A DNA stretch of 14,234 nucleotides from JABMMZ01 sp044368575 (GTDB lineage Bacteria > Bacteroidota > Bacteroidia > NS11-12g > UBA955): positions 1 to 14,234 of the forward strand of contig JBIPPH010000046.1 of NCBI GenBank assembly GCA_044368575.1, written 5' to 3'. Under the pieces are notes generated by a model. That model was not told the DNA's origin. It saw only the letters and a program-made list of their open reading frames with translations, and searched no databases. Both the position numbers and the translations under genes were made by a program. Numbering within the stretch: position 1 is the first letter of the stretch; each line of letters begins with the position of its first letter. Below are positions 13,312 through 14,234 of the stretch, piece by piece.

Positions 13312-14234
13312 GCTTTAAGATGGTATTCGCTGTCTATTTTTTGTAAGCCGTTTTCGTAGGTGGTTACACCGTAATCGAATCCTTTTTGAAGGGCGTAGCC
13401 GCCGTGTTCGCCTTTTTTGTTGATGGCTATAAACCCTACTTGAATGTCTTTGAGTGCTCTAGGAGTTATTTGTGTTATGCGTTCTACCGCTTTTTTACAG
13501 GCTGCTTGTGGGTGCATGCCTTGACGCATGAATTCTACGACTAAGAAACTGCCACAACTGCGGATGATTTCTTCACCGTGGCCTGTGGCGGTGGCGGCTC
13601 CTATGGCGTTGTCTACGTAGAGACCTGCGCCTATAATGGGTGAGTCGCCTACGCGGCCGCGCATTTTAAAGGCCATGCCACTGGTGGTACATGCGCCGCT
13701 TAAATTGCCTTGTATATCGAGGGCTATCATGCCTATGGTGTCGTGGTTGCTTGGGCTACTTTTTTCGATGTTGATTTTGGGTTGATAAAGCAAGTTTTTT
13801 GATTGGAGGTAATTGTCGTAGGCTTTTTGGGCGTGAGGACTGAGGGTGTTGGGCATGAGGGCTTGGCCTTGTTCTAGGGCGAATTGTTGAGCGCCTTGAC
13901 CGACTAACATTACATGAGGTGTTTTTTCCATGACCATACGAGCGGTGTGTATGGGGCTTTGTATGCGTTCTAAGGCTGCTACAGCGCCTATGCCGTATTG
14001 GTGGTTCATGATGGAGGCGTCGAGGGTTACGCGGCCTTCACGATCGGGATTAGCGCCTAAACCTACACAACAGTTGTTGGGGTCGTTTTCGGAAACTTGC
14101 ACACCAGCTTCTACGGCGTCTATGGCACTGCCTTGTTTTTTGAGGATGTTCCAAGCTGCCTCATTAGCGGTTAATGATTGGTTGTACCAGGTACTCAGTA
14201 CTATGGTTTTGTTGGGCCCATCGGGTGGATCAAG
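13308..14234 (-). CDS. N(4)-(beta-N-acetylglucosaminyl)-L-asparaginase (glycosylasparaginase), 5' end missing
   Basis: 308 residues are visible; the frame is open to the right edge, so the N-terminus and its expected signal peptide lie outside. The GTG at 14102 is an internal valine, not a start. The enzyme splits the GlcNAc-Asn bond left after protein breakdown in N-glycan recycling and matures by autocleavage before a threonine. The visible motifs fit: LSTW near the window edge (the family's substrate-binding Trp), GRVTLDASIM, EKTPHVMLVG, NHDTIG (nucleophile Thr encoded at 13737-13739), GACTTSG, GRVGDSPIIGAGLYVDN with substrate-binding Arg and Asp, and GAATATGHGE. These separate it from plant-type isoaspartyl peptidases. 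It matches, from memory, the Elizabethkingia (Flavobacterium) meningoseptica enzyme closely. It overlaps cutC by 4 bp. Confidence 0.93.
   Translation of the reverse strand, partial: LDPPDGPNKTIVLSTWYNQSLTANEAAWNILKKQGSAIDAVEAGVQVSENDPNNCCVGLGANPDREGRVTLDASIMNHQYGIGAVAALERIQSPIHTARMVMEKTPHVMLVGQGAQQFALEQGQALMPNTLSPHAQKAYDNYLQSKNLLYQPKINIEKSSPSNHDTIGMIALDIQGNLSGACTTSGMAFKMRGRVGDSPIIGAGLYVDNAIGAATATGHGEEIIRSCGSFLVVEFMRQGMHPQAACKKAVERITQITPRALKDIQVGFIAINKKGEHGGYALQKGFDYGVTTYENGLQKIDSEYHLKA

Noticed and set aside
13308..14102. Glycosylasparaginase starting at 14102.
   Set aside because: That codon is GTG in the middle of a conserved stretch. The upstream codons encode LSTW and the DAVEAG segment of the same enzyme, so the gene continues past the window.

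Overview
The window looks like a piece of a Bacteroidota chromosome. Several genes are preceded by the TAnnTTTG -7 box typical of that phylum, Shine-Dalgarno sites are largely absent, and the right end encodes a glycosylasparaginase that closely resembles, from memory, the Elizabethkingia/Flavobacterium enzyme. G+C differs strongly along the window: hand counts give 12 of 60 at 1201-1260 and 36 of 60 at 13561-13620. No species is claimed.

Left region (1-5541, plus strand, very AT-rich): a tandem array of paralogous genes with kinesin-light-chain-type tetratricopeptide (TPR) repeats. It holds the 3' end of one gene, one complete gene with ten repeats and one complete gene with seven. Each gene starts inside the last codons of the previous one. 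A 196-bp block spanning each gene junction is 98% identical between the two complete genes, although the proteins diverge beyond it. A 480-residue protein with two C-terminal membrane helices (CorA-like layout) follows 60 bp later. This is the best candidate for an undescribed system: modular TPR sensor or adaptor cassettes next to a membrane protein. An unrecognised helical protein lies convergently beyond it.

Middle region (6278-10568, plus strand): a polytopic acyltransferase of the HGSNAT_cat/DUF1624 type, a single-chain GmrSD-type (DUF262 + DUF1524) modification-dependent restriction enzyme, a DUF481-like outer-membrane barrel, and a small lipoprotein with a Cys-rich zinc-knuckle-like motif. 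A strong bidirectional terminator separates the lipoprotein from a convergent Bax-inhibitor-1 family gene.

Right region (11372-14234): a mazEF toxin-antitoxin operon with a visible promoter and palindromic operator. It is flanked on both sides by copies of a two-module repeat (modules A and B). The modules occur in opposite order in the two copies, both copies are bounded by inverted TGAG-rich hexamer tracts, and one contains the stop codons of two convergent genes. The window ends with cutC and a 5'-truncated glycosylasparaginase gene, overlapping by 4 bp on the minus strand.

The 471 bp between the Bax-inhibitor start and the antitoxin start hold no credible gene. They contain the Bax-inhibitor promoter, an AT-rich repeat-like stretch, repeat element 1, a terminator-like hairpin and the mazEF control region.
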